The notes under the pieces are model-generated. The model was not told the DNA's origin. It made no database searches and saw nothing but the letters and a program-made list of their open reading frames with translations. From Cephalotus follicularis (lineage: Eukaryota > Streptophyta > Magnoliopsida > Oxalidales > Cephalotaceae): DNA of 64,000 nucleotides. A program made the translations under genes and the position numbers. The stretch lies in NCBI GenBank assembly GCA_001972305.1, contig BDDD01001656.1, forward strand, positions 138,624 to 202,623, given 5' to 3'. Below, in pieces: positions 45,641 through 56,640 of this stretch (position 1 is its first letter; the number at the start of each line of letters is the position of its first letter).

Positions 45641-47309
45641 ATGGCAAACCAAATGAATCTAAACATAGGATTAGAAGGTTCCTCCATTACTAGACCTCCG
45701 TTCTTTGACAGAAATAACTATAGTTTTTGGATGACTAGAATGACCATTTTTCTACAATCCCTAGACTATCAATTATGGCATATTATTTTAAATGGTCCTA
45801 GAATGCCCACAAGAACTATAGAAGGAGTAGTCTCTCCTAAACCCGAAAATGAATATAATGATAATGATTTTAGGATGCTCCAATTAAATTCTAAAGCTAA
45901 ACATGTTTTATTTTGTGCCGTTGGCCCGAATGAATTTAATCGGATATCTTCTTGTGATTCGGCTAAAGAGATATGGAATTTATTAGAAGTCATATATGAA
46001 GGCACGAATCAAGTAAAAGAATCAAAAATTAGCATGCTTGTTCATGAATACGAATTATTTTTTATGCATGATAATGAGAGTATTAGTGATATGTTTACTC
46101 GCTTTACTACTACCATTATTAATTCTCTTAAGAATCTTGGCAAATCCTATTCTAATCAAGAACTTGTAAGGAAAATCCTAAGGTGCTTGCCAAAGAGTTG
46201 GACGCCTAAGGTGACGGCCATAGAGGAGGCTAAAGATCTCTCCACTCTCCCACTCGAACAACTCCTTGGCTCCTTGATGACACATGAGACAACAATGAAG
46301 AATCATGAGAATGTGGAAGTCAGTAAGAAGAAGTCAATCGCTTTTAAAGCTTCAAAGGAAGATAGTGAAAGTGATGAAGATGGAGATGTGGCACTTATAA
46401 CTTCCCAATTCAAAAGGTTTCTCAAAAATCAAAAAGGGAAAAAGACTTTCAAAAAGAATTTCCCTCAAAATGAAGAGTCAAGCAAAAGGGAAGAACCAAC
46501 ATGCTATGAATGCAAAAAGCCCGACCACTTCAAAAACGAGCGTCCAAATCTTAAAAAAGAAAGAGTAATTCAAGAAAAAGAATGAATACTCCAAGAAGAA
46601 GAAAGCGATGGTAGCCACATGGTCGGATAACGATTCCTCAAGCTCCGAAGAGGAAAGTGATGAAGAGGTTGCACACATTGCTTTCATGGCAATTGAGGAT
46701 GAGGAAGAAAATGAGGTAAATTTTACTTTTGATGAATTGCAAAATGCTTATGAGAAATTATATGTCGAATATGAAAATGTTTGTTTGAAAAATAAGACTC
46801 TAAAGAAAAATGTTGTGTCCATGTCCAAAGAAATTGATAATTTAAAGAGTGAAAATAGTAAGTATTTGAATGAAATTGAATCTCTAAAAGGTAAGAATAG
46901 CTTTTATATGAATGAGACTGAAATTCTAAATTTTTCTTCAAAATTATCAATCGATTCTTTGGAAGAAAATGAAAAGCTAAAAATTGAGATTGATGCTTTA
47001 AAGAAGTCTTTTTCTAAATTTTCTAATAGTAGTGCATAATTGGATAATTTGTTAGGACTTCAAAGGTGTGTGTTTGACAAAGCCGGTCTCGGCTACGAAG
47101 AAATGAAAAATGTCAAGCATTTTAAAATTTTCTTTATCAAGAAAAGTGAGCCTAAAATGTCTTGCAATTATTGTGGTAGATTAGGACATATATCTACTTC
47201 ATGCTTTTATAGAAAGAACATTGGAAAAAATAAGAAAGTTTGGGTTCCGAGAGGAACTTTTGTGACTAACGCTCAAGGACCCAAATTTATTTGGGTACCA
47301 AAAGTTTAA
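45641..47309 (+). pseudogene. gag: Sirevirus-type gag with coiled coil (element E)
   Basis: The first open part (45641-46585, 314 residues) starts MANQMNLNIGLEGSS and has the copia gag domain: PPFFDRNNYSFWMTRMTIFL, SAKEIWNLLEVIYEG, LTHEY-like VHEYELFFM, and VRKILRCLPKSW. A zinc knuckle CYECKKPDHFKNER has lost its last Cys (codon CGT). A +1 frame change near 46585 leads to 46608-47039: acidic, then about 100 residues of Lys/Glu/Leu heptads (coiled coil). A TAA at 47037 is followed by 47040-47309 with an intact second knuckle CNYCGRLGHISTSC and the ending FIWVPKV. In autonomous relatives the protease follows here; in this copy it does not. Confidence 0.88.
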
Positions 47310-47826
47310 ATTTCTTACTTTGTAGGTGTGCTCAAAGGAAATGGTACTATGGAACATCAAGTTATAAATATGACCAGTGAGCACATGTGTAGTAAGTGTT
47401 TTTGGTTTTGTACATGTCATGATATTGGTATGTTTGTATGTGTTATGAACTTTGAATGCAACTATGTGATTGGATGCATATATTCTTTTAAAATCATGTC
47501 TTGCATCAAACATTGAGTGTTAAACTCAATCCTATCAAAATGCTCAAATATCTAAGTCATTATTAGTTAATAATAGCTGACTATGTTTTTACGGATCAAA
47601 GAAGAAACTCAAATCTGCCAAATTCAAGTTCTGCAGATTCCAGCCGACTGGTGTCCTGGTCCAGTCGACTGTCTGTGATCCAGTCGACTGTCCAAAGACA
47701 CCAGTCGACTGCTTTTACACAGATCAGTTTTTATAAAACGCGATTTTTTCCCTCTCTCTCACAATCTCTCCTCCCCAAAACTGCCAAAACCCTAAAACTC
47801 ACCCAAATTCGTCCCCTCTATCATCT
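47310..47826 (+). other. Spacer between gag and ORF2 of element E
   Basis: About 500 bases with no protease or other pol domain. It contains four CAGYCGACTG motifs about 20 bases apart (47641-47711), the same motif as in the E LTRs, and a CT-rich stretch at 47740-47770 before ORF2. It may be a fused piece of another LTR or an internal promoter for ORF2. Confidence 0.6.
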
Positions 47827-49032
47827 ATGGCATCAAGGAAGAGAAAAAGCACGGGAACCAAGCATGGAAGCTCAAATACAAGAATGGACTATGATGTTGA
47901 CCTATTTCTATCCAAGGAAAAAGAGGAGAGGTAAAACTTTATTTTAAATTATGTCAAATTACACCATGAAAAATGGTTAGATAGGGAAATTTTAACTTGC
48001 AATATTGCTTCCATTAGAACATAGCTTGAACAATTAGGTTGGTTTGATTATTTGTGTTCATCTCACCCTATATACCCTAGGTTAGTAAAACTTTTTTATG
48101 CTAACCTTGAGAAAACCACCAATTGTGTTGCCAAATCTTTCATTCTTGGAGATGCTGTTGAAATCACCCCTGAATTCATTGGTGAAACCCTAGGAATTCC
48201 ATGCACCGGTATCACACACTTTAATGATATCGAAAAAACCGATGCATTGTAAATTTTCTTAGAACGGTCTAATATCAATCCAATTATGACCGTCACTAGT
48301 AGCCACTTGCCCATAGCTACTCGTATACTTTTATTGCTAGTTACCAATACTTTGTTGCCAAGAGAGGGCTCGCATACTCTTCCATCCGAGCGAGACCTAA
48401 AATTAGTAGCTTGCATAAAAAATGGGACCCTTGTCAATCTCCCATACCTTATTATTAACCACATTTTTTCTAGACCCAATCATCTCCCATATCCTATGCT
48501 TCTAAGTAGAATTCTAGCCACCCTAGACATTGACCTTAAAGATGAACACAATGTCAAACCGAAAACCAAACAATTGATAAACAAAGCCGGTTTGAGGAAT
48601 TGTAATATCAAGTTTGAAGGTGGTCTATGGGTGAAAATACAAGCAGTAGGGAGAGCACCGGTGAGGGAGCCGGGTATATATGTTGGGAGAGATATCGGGG
48701 AAGAAGAAGAAGAAGATGATGACGGAGATCGTTTCGAAGTAAGGCCAAATGTTGGAGGAAGTAGCAATGGAAGTAGTAGGCCTACCATGGAGTCACTGCA
48801 AGCGAGGATGGATCTTGCCCAAGTCAACATTGAATACATTCGAGGAAGAATGGATCAAATCTATGATCACCTCGATTCACAAGATGCACAAATGGCCCAA
48901 ATGATCCAAATGTTCCAAAATGCCTTCCCTCAGCAACCACCTCCCGGATCATCTCGAGCAACATCTCATGCATATCATATTTTGTTTTTTCTTGTAATAT
49001 GTGAGGAAGATGAACTGGTTGAGAATTTGTAG
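47827..49032 (+). pseudogene. ORF2 resembling the plant-transposon-protein domain (element E)
   Basis: The ATG at 47827 opens a basic start (MASRKRKSTGTK), then YDVDLFLSKEKEER. A frame change near 47934 and stops at about 48024 and 48250 interrupt the reading; otherwise it is continuous in sense to 49032. Conserved-looking parts are YPRLVKLFYANLE, EITPEFIGETLGIP, SSHLPIATRILLLLVTNTLLP, LVNLPYLIINHIF and PYPMLLSRILATLDIDL. This pattern resembles the Pfam family I know as the putative plant transposon protein domain, of unknown function. An acidic run (EEEEEDDDGD) and a predicted coiled coil (MESLQARMDLAQVN to IQMFQ) close it. It is not an integrase or RT. Confidence 0.68.
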
Positions 49033-49261
49033 TTTGTGTTTGAAAAACTTGATGTTTTATTGTGAGATGACTTTGAAGTTTATGTAATGAATTTGCTTCA
49101 TTATTTATGTAATGGATTTTCAGTGGGTTTGTTGAAATGAATATATTGATTATGCTTGCCATTATTTTGGTTCCTCTCCATAATTTGAATTTGAGTATGC
49201 TTTAGTTAAAGAAAAAAAAAATTCAAGCTTTTTTGATCAACAACTTGAACATATGCTGTGA

Positions 49262-49554
49262 TTAAGGGGGAGGTTCTTTGAACTTTTTGTTGTTTGACAA
49301 AAAGGGGGAGATTGGTATTGCATTGGTAAATTGAATTGGTAAATTGCTTAGGTATGCATTACATGGTATGGATTACCTTATATTTTTTTAAGACTATGCA
49401 TACAAAAAGGGGGAGAATTGTTGCTAAATCACTTGGACAAATGTTTAGGTATGATAAATTGGAGTTGAGTTAATTTCAAATGGTGTTAAAAGTTAATTAT
49501 GTCAAAATCATGCAATATTAGGTTTGTTTTGTCAATCATAAAAAAGGGGGAGAT
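49262..49554 (+). repeat. Multiple polypurine tracts of element E
   Basis: AAGGGGGAGG near 49264, then AAAAAGGGGGAGA near 49300, 49394 and 49541. The last directly precedes the 3' LTR and is the functional tract. Repeated polypurine tracts before the 3' LTR are a known Sirevirus feature. Confidence 0.85.
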
Positions 49555-50133
49555 TGTTGGCTTTTTTCCACCCCTTTAAAATGTGTTAAAGGTTATGTTT
49601 CGATGATTAACAAACAAGTAACAAACAAGAAATACTTGAATGCAGGTTTTGATATGTCACAAACACATATACTCACTTGATTGTATGTTGAAAGTGTTGC
49701 AAAGGTTTAAATTGCAGAAACAGGCACAATCCTGTCGACTTCCATGATGAACAACCGACTGTTGAGGTTGAGTAGCCGACTGGATCTTCAAAGAAACCCA
49801 GCACCTGGAACTTGCACTCCAGCCATCCGACTGCCTCAGGCATCCAGTCGACTGCCATGACAATCCAGTTGACTGCCAAGGCTTTCCAACTGATTGCCAA
49901 GAAGTGCACATTTCAACCAGTAGCTTTTGGAATGTCAAAATTTCCCACAACAGCCGACTGAAGCAGGGGAACAGTCGACTGCCAAGGCACACAGTCGACT
50001 GCCAAGTCCATCCAGCCGACTGCCACTCTCCAACGGCTTTAATTGTTTTTGTGTGGTTGTTTAAATTCATATTTTAATTTGTTTATTCCGCAAACAAATT
50101 TGTTAATTAAAAGTTGCCATATAGGTCATTTCA
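49555..50133 (+). mobile_element. 3' LTR of element E
   Basis: 579 bp from TGTTGGCTTTTTTCC to GGTCATTTCA, followed by AATAC. It contains CAGTCGACTG/CAGCCGACTG variants at 49733-49875 and again at 49953-50025. The part at 49950-50095 is missing from the 5' LTR. Confidence 0.9.
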
Positions 50134-51405
50134 AATACCATAATAATTTTAGTATGTTACTTCAACTAGATAGTCACGTAACATCACTAATACACCACAA
50201 TATAGAATGTGCTATCACACATTATAAAACAATAAGATATATGTATCCAATACATATACTCATGAGGTGGGACCCGAAAGTTCAGAATCCGAAAGTTCGG
50301 AATTAAATCACTAACGATGGTATGTTACTAAGACGCCTTGCTCTTAAGTAAACTAACCATAAATAGTGCTTGACTATTTTAAGACCCTAAACCTATGACT
50401 ATCATATTCCATGTGTGTAAATTAATCCCTTAATTAATTTCCACAATTAAGTCCGTTTCTGAAACATCTGATACTATATCTTGACGACAGTTACCGTGTA
50501 CTACAATCCCTCGTCATCCTCGACTCTGATCATGGCCTAGGGTAAGGATATGTGTCAACCCTAGATATGCTGGTATCTATAAATCTGTATATATACCATC
50601 ATGACTATCGACAAGCCTTTCCGGAAACCCTAGGTTCCAGCTCGCCATAACCTGGCCAGGTATTTCAAAGTCCATAATGAATACAGATACTATAATGCCA
50701 ATCACCCTCACATCAGGTGTGACGATCCCATGTTCCGAACTCACTTACATTCGCATAAATCCTACAAGACCCAAAAGTTGCATGTTTTCCAATCCCGCGA
50801 AACAACTGGGTAGGGCAGAAATCAATGTCAGACAGTCTCTATGAAATGTACAGTATCCGCTCAGGTCTAAGGATCATACAAGTCTATAAAGAACTTGCAA
50901 GACTCATAGTGTCTATACACTACTGTCTCAGATGGGAAACTCCACTGACACGGGATATGCGACCATCCAAATAGAATTCCCATGGTGGGTCAAGTTCAGT
51001 GTACATGCTCCCAGCACGCACCCCGCATTAGCTTTCGGGTTCAACCCAAGTGGCAATGAGATACTCCACCCTCCCATCCGCGAGAGCAAGCACAACACCG
51101 AAAGTCTGTCCAATTCACAAATGCCCTAAGTAAGTGAACCTATGACTTAGAATAGTTTAGTCACAGGGAATAAGGAAGTCACTCTCATAGCCCTTGGCTC
51201 GACAACCAACCCTTTGATGTGACAGGGCACCATATATGTAAGCAGTGACATGTTTGAATTATGTGATATAACATATACGGTTATGCCATTAGTAAAATAT
51301 AATTTACGCAATGTAACATGAATAGAACAAGACTGTATGTAAAAAGAGCAGAGTATAAGTACATCTAGCCATCTAGTGGCTTGACGGGTCACACTCTCTC
51401 TAACA

Positions 51406-51760
51406 ATCTCCCACTTGGCCCTCAAGCCACGAAGATCTGTAGTTCAAGCCCATCATACTACTATGACGCTCGAATACATTACTACAAAGAGCTTTAGTGA
51501 GTGGGTCTGCCAAATTTGCCTCTGAGGCAACCTTGTCTAAAACAATGTCTCCTCTATGAATGATCTCTAGAATCAAATGATAACGCTGCAATATATGTTT
51601 GGACCATTGGTGAGACCTGGGTTCCTTGGCCTGTGCGACAGCCCCATTATTGTCACAGTAGAGCACTACAGGACAACTAATGGTTGGAACCATTGCAAGT
51701 TCCTTTGCAGCATCTGAGGCTGCTATATACTTAGCTTGATCTCCTCAATATAGGAGTTCC
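51406..51760 (-). pseudogene. pol: Copia RNase H end (element F)
   Basis: In minus orientation: AKYIAASDAAKEL, then PVVLYCDNNGAVAQAKEPRSH, KHILQRYHLILEII, ANLADPLTKAL and the polyprotein end SSWLEGQVGDC. These are the C-terminal parts of copia RNase H. About ten residues between KE and VPT are missing compared with A. RT is absent: the sequence to the right jumps to the integrase C-terminus, so a deletion of about 1.5 kb joins the two. Confidence 0.85.
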
Positions 51761-52098
51761 TGAATAAGATCTAATCTCATGCTGGAATCTAATTCCATCT
51801 GTGCCTCTAGAGGTACACGCCTTTAATTCCTTTCCATTCTATGGTGTTTCTCCCAATGGTAACTCCTCGAGCTCCGCTTTGCTTGCACTGCTTCCTACGA
51901 GTAGGTATTCCTTCTTCAGGAAAACTGTAGTGTGCAAAATAAACACCTTTTATTCGCTAGGATGGTAGAAATAATATCCCATTGTTTCTTTGGGATACCC
52001 CACAAACCGGCACCGATCTGATTGTGCCTCTAGCTTACTAGGCTGCAACCTTCTAACGTAAGCTGGACAACGCCAAACTCTCAAATGTTTTAGGGTGG
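51761..52098 (-). pseudogene. pol: Copia integrase C-terminal region (element F)
   Basis: In minus orientation 52090-51880 reads HLRVWRCPAYVRRLQPSKLEAQSDRCRFVG, with YPKETMGYYFYHPSE, and a TAA where A has Gln. It matches 26583-26735 of element A. From about 51880 to 51761 the match is lost except for a VFLKKEYLLV-like stretch. The integrase catalytic part continues at 57080 on the far side of the Athila-type insertion. Confidence 0.8.
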
Positions 52099-53345
52099 GT
52101 GTTTAGCATAAAAATGTGTTGCTTTTAATGATTTATTTGTGATATTTTTATGCTTGGAATAGACTACTGTGGTGGTGTTCATTTGATTTTCAGGTATTAT
52201 GTCTATTATTGCTGAATAAAAGGAAATGAAGCTAAAACGCTACTTTTTGAGTTAAAGTGGTTCGAAGTCAAAAACCGGTTAAAGAGTGCACCCACTTAAG
52301 CGAGAGAAGTAAAAATTTAAGACTCAAAAGATATTGAATATTGGGCTCATTTTGTTCATAAAATTATTTGTAGCACTTTTCATTCTTGGGCTGACTCATT
52401 CTGAAGCACCGATAAAGTGATATTGTAAGAAAACAAATGTTGAAATATGTGGAGCCCATTGCTTGCATCAGCATGACATCATCGTACCAATTCATGCAAT
52501 TCTACGCCATTGTCTTCAATGAATTCCAACAAGTCCATGCGCATCAAGCCCAACATCTCATCCATGCATGCAACATGCCAACAAGCCCATGCAACCAATC
52601 ACCAACCTGCAAATGTCCATCTCAAGTCTTCAGCCCATGCACTACACGCCTCCATGCATGCAATCTAGAGTCTTCAGCCCCTGTGCGCCTAAGTGTCCAT
52701 TCCATGCAACCAAAGTCTATGCAGCCAGCAACCAAGCGCATCATGCCTGCATGCAATGACCATGCGCCACGAACTCTAGCAGCCCATCCCTCCATGCAGC
52801 AATCAGTATACAGCAGCCCACGTGTTGCCCCAAGTAATTCAATGCCAACAACCCACAACTCACCAACAACCCACAACTCACCAACTATTGCATTCTTTAT
52901 TTTTTTTTTAGGTAGGTTACATGTGTATATATATATGGCAAAGACACAAAGACAGCAAGAAGGCAGCCTCTCCTTCGTATTTTTCTTTCAATTTTCAGTG
53001 TAGTTTTCAATATGTTTTGTAGCTAGTTCTTTAAGGTTTTTGGGTTAGATATTTTCTTTAGTTTTATTTATTGCTTTAATTGGTTTTAATTTGCACGTGT
53101 TATTTTTTTTTGTTATTTTTAATTATTTTAGTCTGTTATTTTATTTTATTTATTTCTTGTCTGTTTTCAATTGTTTCATTATTTTTGCATAATTAGTATT
53201 TTTTGGTAGTTTATCTCAAATTTAGTATACTTCGCCTAGGTTGAATAATTTATAACTAGTTTAACGTTTCCCTGCGTTCGACCCATTACTGCATGATCCG
53301 TGCACTTGCGGTTATAAATTTTAAAACATTCTTTTTACGTGAACA
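52099..53345 (+). mobile_element. 5' LTR of the Athila-type element
   Basis: About 1.25 kb, starting TGTTTAGCATAAAAATG and ending ACGTGAACA. It contains a region rich in CCATGCATGC (52540-52800), an 18-bp direct repeat AACCCACAACTCACCAAC at 52851-52886, a TATATATATA box at 52927 and a long T-rich tail. A 188-residue open frame (52437-53003) is a by-product of the repeats and has no domain. Confidence 0.75.
52927..52936 (+). promoter_or_regulatory. Candidate TATA box of the Athila-type LTR
   Basis: TATATATATA followed about 10 bases later by AAAGACACAAAGACAGC, about 420 bases before the LTR end. A plausible U3/R border, not proven. Confidence 0.45.
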
Positions 53346-53351
53346 AGTTTT

Positions 53352-53367
53352 TGGCGCCGTTGCCGGG
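53352..53367 (+). promoter_or_regulatory. Athila/Tat-type primer binding site
   Basis: TGGCGCCGTTGCCGGG, the site used by Athila and Tat elements (complementary to an Asp tRNA in the literature). It differs from all other primer sites in the window and gives the lineage. Confidence 0.92.
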
Positions 53368-53704
53368 AAAACGTTTTAAATTAGTTTAAATTTATTCGAC
53401 TGATTCGTAGTATTTATTTGTGTTTTTTTTTTCTGTTTTTTTTTGTTTTGTGTTCCCTTTTATTTTGTTAGCTTAGTTTAATTAGGGAGTTGCATAAGCT
53501 TTAACAATAAATTCTTATAATACTTGCATAAGTTTTAACAAACCCTGATTTTTGCTAAGTTACTTTTCTACATAAGCTTTAATAATTTAGTTTAATTTAG
53601 TTTGTTCAAAAAAAAAAACAAAACAAAAAAAACCTGTGTTTTCTGCTTAGTTTATGTTTACGTTAAGATAGTTTTTTTTTAAAATACATATTTTATTTTA
53701 GTTT

Positions 53705-54691
53705 ATGACTGAGTGGGTACGTGGCACAAATAACCGTCTTGAGCGAAATAATCAACAAATACAAATGGCGGACGAGCAACCAATTCAAACTCTTCGCGAT
53801 AGATTCTATCTCGCAAGGACAGCGCAACCATCCTGTATCCTGTTGCCTGCACCTAACGGGAACAATTTTGAGCTAAAATCACAGTTCATTAGCATGCTCC
53901 CACACTTTCATGGTTTACCAAATGAGGATGCATATCTCTTCCTTCACGAGTTCGAGGAGGTATGCGCCCTCATGAAACTTCAACAACTCTCGGATGACGC
54001 AATTAAATTGCGTTTCATAAATTTTTCACTGAAAGATGGAGCTAAAAAGTGGCTCTACAGTCTCCCCAATGGTTCTATTTCTACATGGGACCATTTCACT
54101 GTTACGTTCCTAAAAAAATTCTTTCCACTTCATAAAACCAATAAACTTAGGAAGGACATTCTCCAGTTTCGTCAAAAACCCAATGAATCATTTTCTAGGT
54201 GTATGGAACGTTTCAAAGACTTTATTTTAGAGTGTCCTCATCATGGTTTAAATACGTGGCATTTATGCCAAATCATCTACGAAGGGATCGACTACCAGAC
54301 CAAGCAATTGGTCGAATCAATGTGTCCTGATGGGTTCACCTCGTACACGGATGAAAATGAGGCATGGAATTTTCTTTTAGATTTGGGTGAGCGAACTAGA
54401 GAGTGGGAGTCAACCCAAGTTTTCGAGAGAGCGTTTCCAAGTAAAGGGTACATTATAGAAGGAGCAGTTGCTAAGGAGGCACAGCTAGAAAGTCGCGTAA
54501 CTAGATTAGAGTCGTTGCTACAAGTCAACCAAATCGATCACAGCACCCCTATGTGTTCTTGGTGTCAGTCCCCAAATCATGTTTTTGAAGAATGCCAAAT
54601 TTATATTGACAATCAAAATGCTCCTGAGAATGTGTCTGCTATGAATCAATACAACCCGTATAGTAACACTTACAATCCGGGTTGGCTGTGA
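53705..54691 (+). pseudogene. gag: Athila-type gag, open but truncated
   Basis: 328 residues without a stop. After TLRDRFYLARTAQPSCI come the capsid segments FISMLPHFHGLPNEDAYLFL, EFEEVC, LKDGAKKWLYSLP, FLKKFFPLHKT and FRQKPNESFSRCMERFKD, then WHLCQIIYEGIDYQTKQLVES. A zinc knuckle CSWCQSPNHVFEEC (CX2CX4HX4C) lies near residue 280. The frame ends at TGA just after YNPGWL, where sequence jumps into the middle of the protease, so the gag C-terminus and the protease active site are deleted. It is the longest intact reading frame of a capsid protein in the window. Confidence 0.88.
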
Positions 54692-55299
54692 AGGTGCCGC
54701 GAGGAAAAATCGAGGATGTGTTGATAAAGGTTGGAGAGTTTCTCTTTCCTGTCGACTTCGTTGTGTTAGACACCCAGCCTGTTGCAAACTTAAATGATCA
54801 AATTCCAGTTATCCTTGGTAGACCTTTCCTGGCAACAAGTAATGCGTTAATCAATTGTCAAAATGGTCTGATGAAATTAAGCTTCGGAAATACATCCGTG
54901 GATTTTAATGTTTTCCGATTGGGTAAGCATTCCGCCGATTTTGATGAATTGAATGCAATCCGTGCAATTCCCGATTATATTGATACACACTTCGACATTG
55001 ATTTTTATGGAAATTTTAATGATTGCATGCGGGATTTAGAGGATGTCGATGGAGGTAATTTTGTTGATGCGTTTAGTATGCAACCATTAGAGCCAGTGGG
55101 CCCCTTGTCCACATCCGTACCTAAACCATCAATTGAGGAGCCTCCAAAACTTGAACTCAATGAATTGCCCTCTACATTGAAATACTCGTTTCTCGGTGAA
55201 AACCAAACTCTTCCTGTTATTATTTCATCTGATCTTACTCCCAGTCAGGAAGAGGAGGTTATTGACCTACTCAAAGAAAATAAAGAGGCAATTGGTTAG
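54692..55299 (+). pseudogene. pol: Athila-type protease, second half
   Basis: Starts at VKVPRGKIEDVLIKVGEF, the segment after the active site, and contains FPVDFVVLD and the conserved ILGRPFLATSNALINC. The D-T-G-A loop expected about 60 residues upstream is missing. The linker to RT (to about 55299) is divergent and ends at an in-frame TAG. The same frame continues into RT. Confidence 0.85.
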
Positions 55300-56640
55300 A
55301 CGATGGCTGACATCAAAGGAATTAGCCCTTCCATTTCAGAGCATCACATAAATCTCATAGAAGGATCCAAACCTTCTAGAGAACCTCAGTGAAGAGCAAA
55401 TCCCTCGATGAAAGAGGCCATACAAAAAGAAATCTTGAAGTGGCTGGACAATGGGATCATTTATCCCATTTCGGATAGTCAATGGGTCAGTCCAGTCCAC
55501 GTCGTTCCAAAGAAATCTGGAGTGATGGTAGTGCAATCATCAACCAATGATTTAATTCCTACGAAAATTCAAACCGGATGAAGGGTGTGCATTGATTACC
55601 GCAAGTTGAATACAGCCACCTGGAAGGATCATTTTCCCCTTCCATTTATCGATCAAATGTTGGATAGGTTGGCTGGTCATGAATATTATTGTTTTCTTGA
55701 TGGGTATTCTGGATATAATCAAATTCCCATCGCACCCGAAGATCAAGAGAAGACCACATTTACATGCCCCTTTGGCACATTTTCATATCGACGCATGCCA
55801 TTTGGCCTATGCAATGCCCCTGCGACATTCCAGCGGTGCATGATGAGTATCTTCTCTGATATGGTGGAGAACTTTCTTGAAGTTTTTATGGATGACTTCT
55901 CTATTCACGGTTCCTCATTTTCCGAATGCCTTCATCACCTGAAATTAGTACTTGAAAGAAGTAGAGAGAAGAATTTAGTGCTTAATTGGGAGAAGTGCAA
56001 TTTCATGGTGAAGAAGGGGATAGTTCTTGGGCATGTAGTGTCAAAAGAGGGAATCCAAGTCGATAAAGCAAAACTCGAAGTCATCAAACATTTGCCTCCA
56101 CCTCGAAATGTGAAAAACATCTGAGCATTCCTCGGACCTGCTGGTTTTTATCGCCGGTTCATCAAAGATTTTAGCAAAGTGGCTCGACCCTTGACTTAGC
56201 TCTTAGCTAAAGATCAAGATTTTGTTTTCTCTGATGAGTGCGTTATAGCCTTTAACCGATTAAAAAAGGATCTCACTTCTGCTCCTATCATCCAATCACC
56301 AATTTGGACTGAGCCATTTGAGATCATGTGTGACGCGTCTGATAGTGCAATAGGAGCGGTTCTTGGTCAAAGATTAAATAAATTGCCTCACGTCATTTAC
56401 TATGCAAGTAGGACCCTTTCCGATGCACAATTGAATTATACGACCACTGAGAAAGAGTTTTTAGCAGTGGTCTTTGCACTTGAGAAATTCCGATCGTATC
56501 TTTTAGGATCACATGTCATAGTTTATACAGATCATGCTGCGATTCAGTATTTGATGAGTAAAAAGGATGCAAAAGCGCGTCTCATCCGATGGGTTCTGCT
56601 TCTTCAAGAATTTGAGTTCTTTTGTCTGACTCCGAAGTAG
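55300..56640 (+). pseudogene. pol: Athila-type reverse transcriptase and RNase H
   Basis: One frame with four further stops (TGA near 55390, 55578 and 56122, TAG near 56198) and no frameshift. RT has VCIDYRKLN, FLDGYSGYNQIPI (the Athila/Tat signature), FGLCNAPATFQRCM and the catalytic FMDDFSIHG. RNase H has [15 protein letters not shown], the catalytic Glu in [18 protein letters not shown] and Asp in YTDHAAI. The frame ends at TAG 56638-56640, and then homology is lost where integrase should begin. It copies RNA to cDNA in the active relatives. Confidence 0.92.

Larger units (their letters stand above)
45129..50133 (+). mobile_element. Pol-less Sirevirus-like copia element E
   Basis: 5,005 bp, flanked by AATAC at 45124-45128 and 50134-50138. 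5' LTR 45129-45585 (457 bp, starting CGTTGGC for TGTTGGC), primer site 45588-45598, gag with a long coiled-coil part (45641-47309), a second reading region (47827-49032), repeated polypurine tracts and 3' LTR 49555-50133 (579 bp). Repeated AAAAAGGGGGAGA tracts, the gag architecture and the LTR start are typical of the Sirevirus lineage. Protease, integrase, RT and RNase H are all absent, so it must have moved with enzymes supplied by another element. Confidence 0.9.
44397..51405 (-). mobile_element. 3' LTR of copia element F, split by element E
   Basis: The right end at 51405 is certain: in minus orientation a polypurine tract (51406-51418) is followed by TGTTAGAGAGAG. The left end is estimated at about 44397, where the reverse complement shows TGTATTAGAGCC, a primer-site-like sequence. 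Parts 44397-45123 and 50134-51405 sum to about 2.0 kb, similar to the A LTR. The GACCCGTCAAGCC block near the start parallels GACCCGACAAGCC in A. No coding sequence is supported in it. Confidence 0.68.

Noticed and set aside
52437-53003. 188-codon open frame in the Athila-type LTR
   Set aside because: It follows CCATGCATGC-rich repeats and has no domain. The region lies between the LTR start and the primer site.
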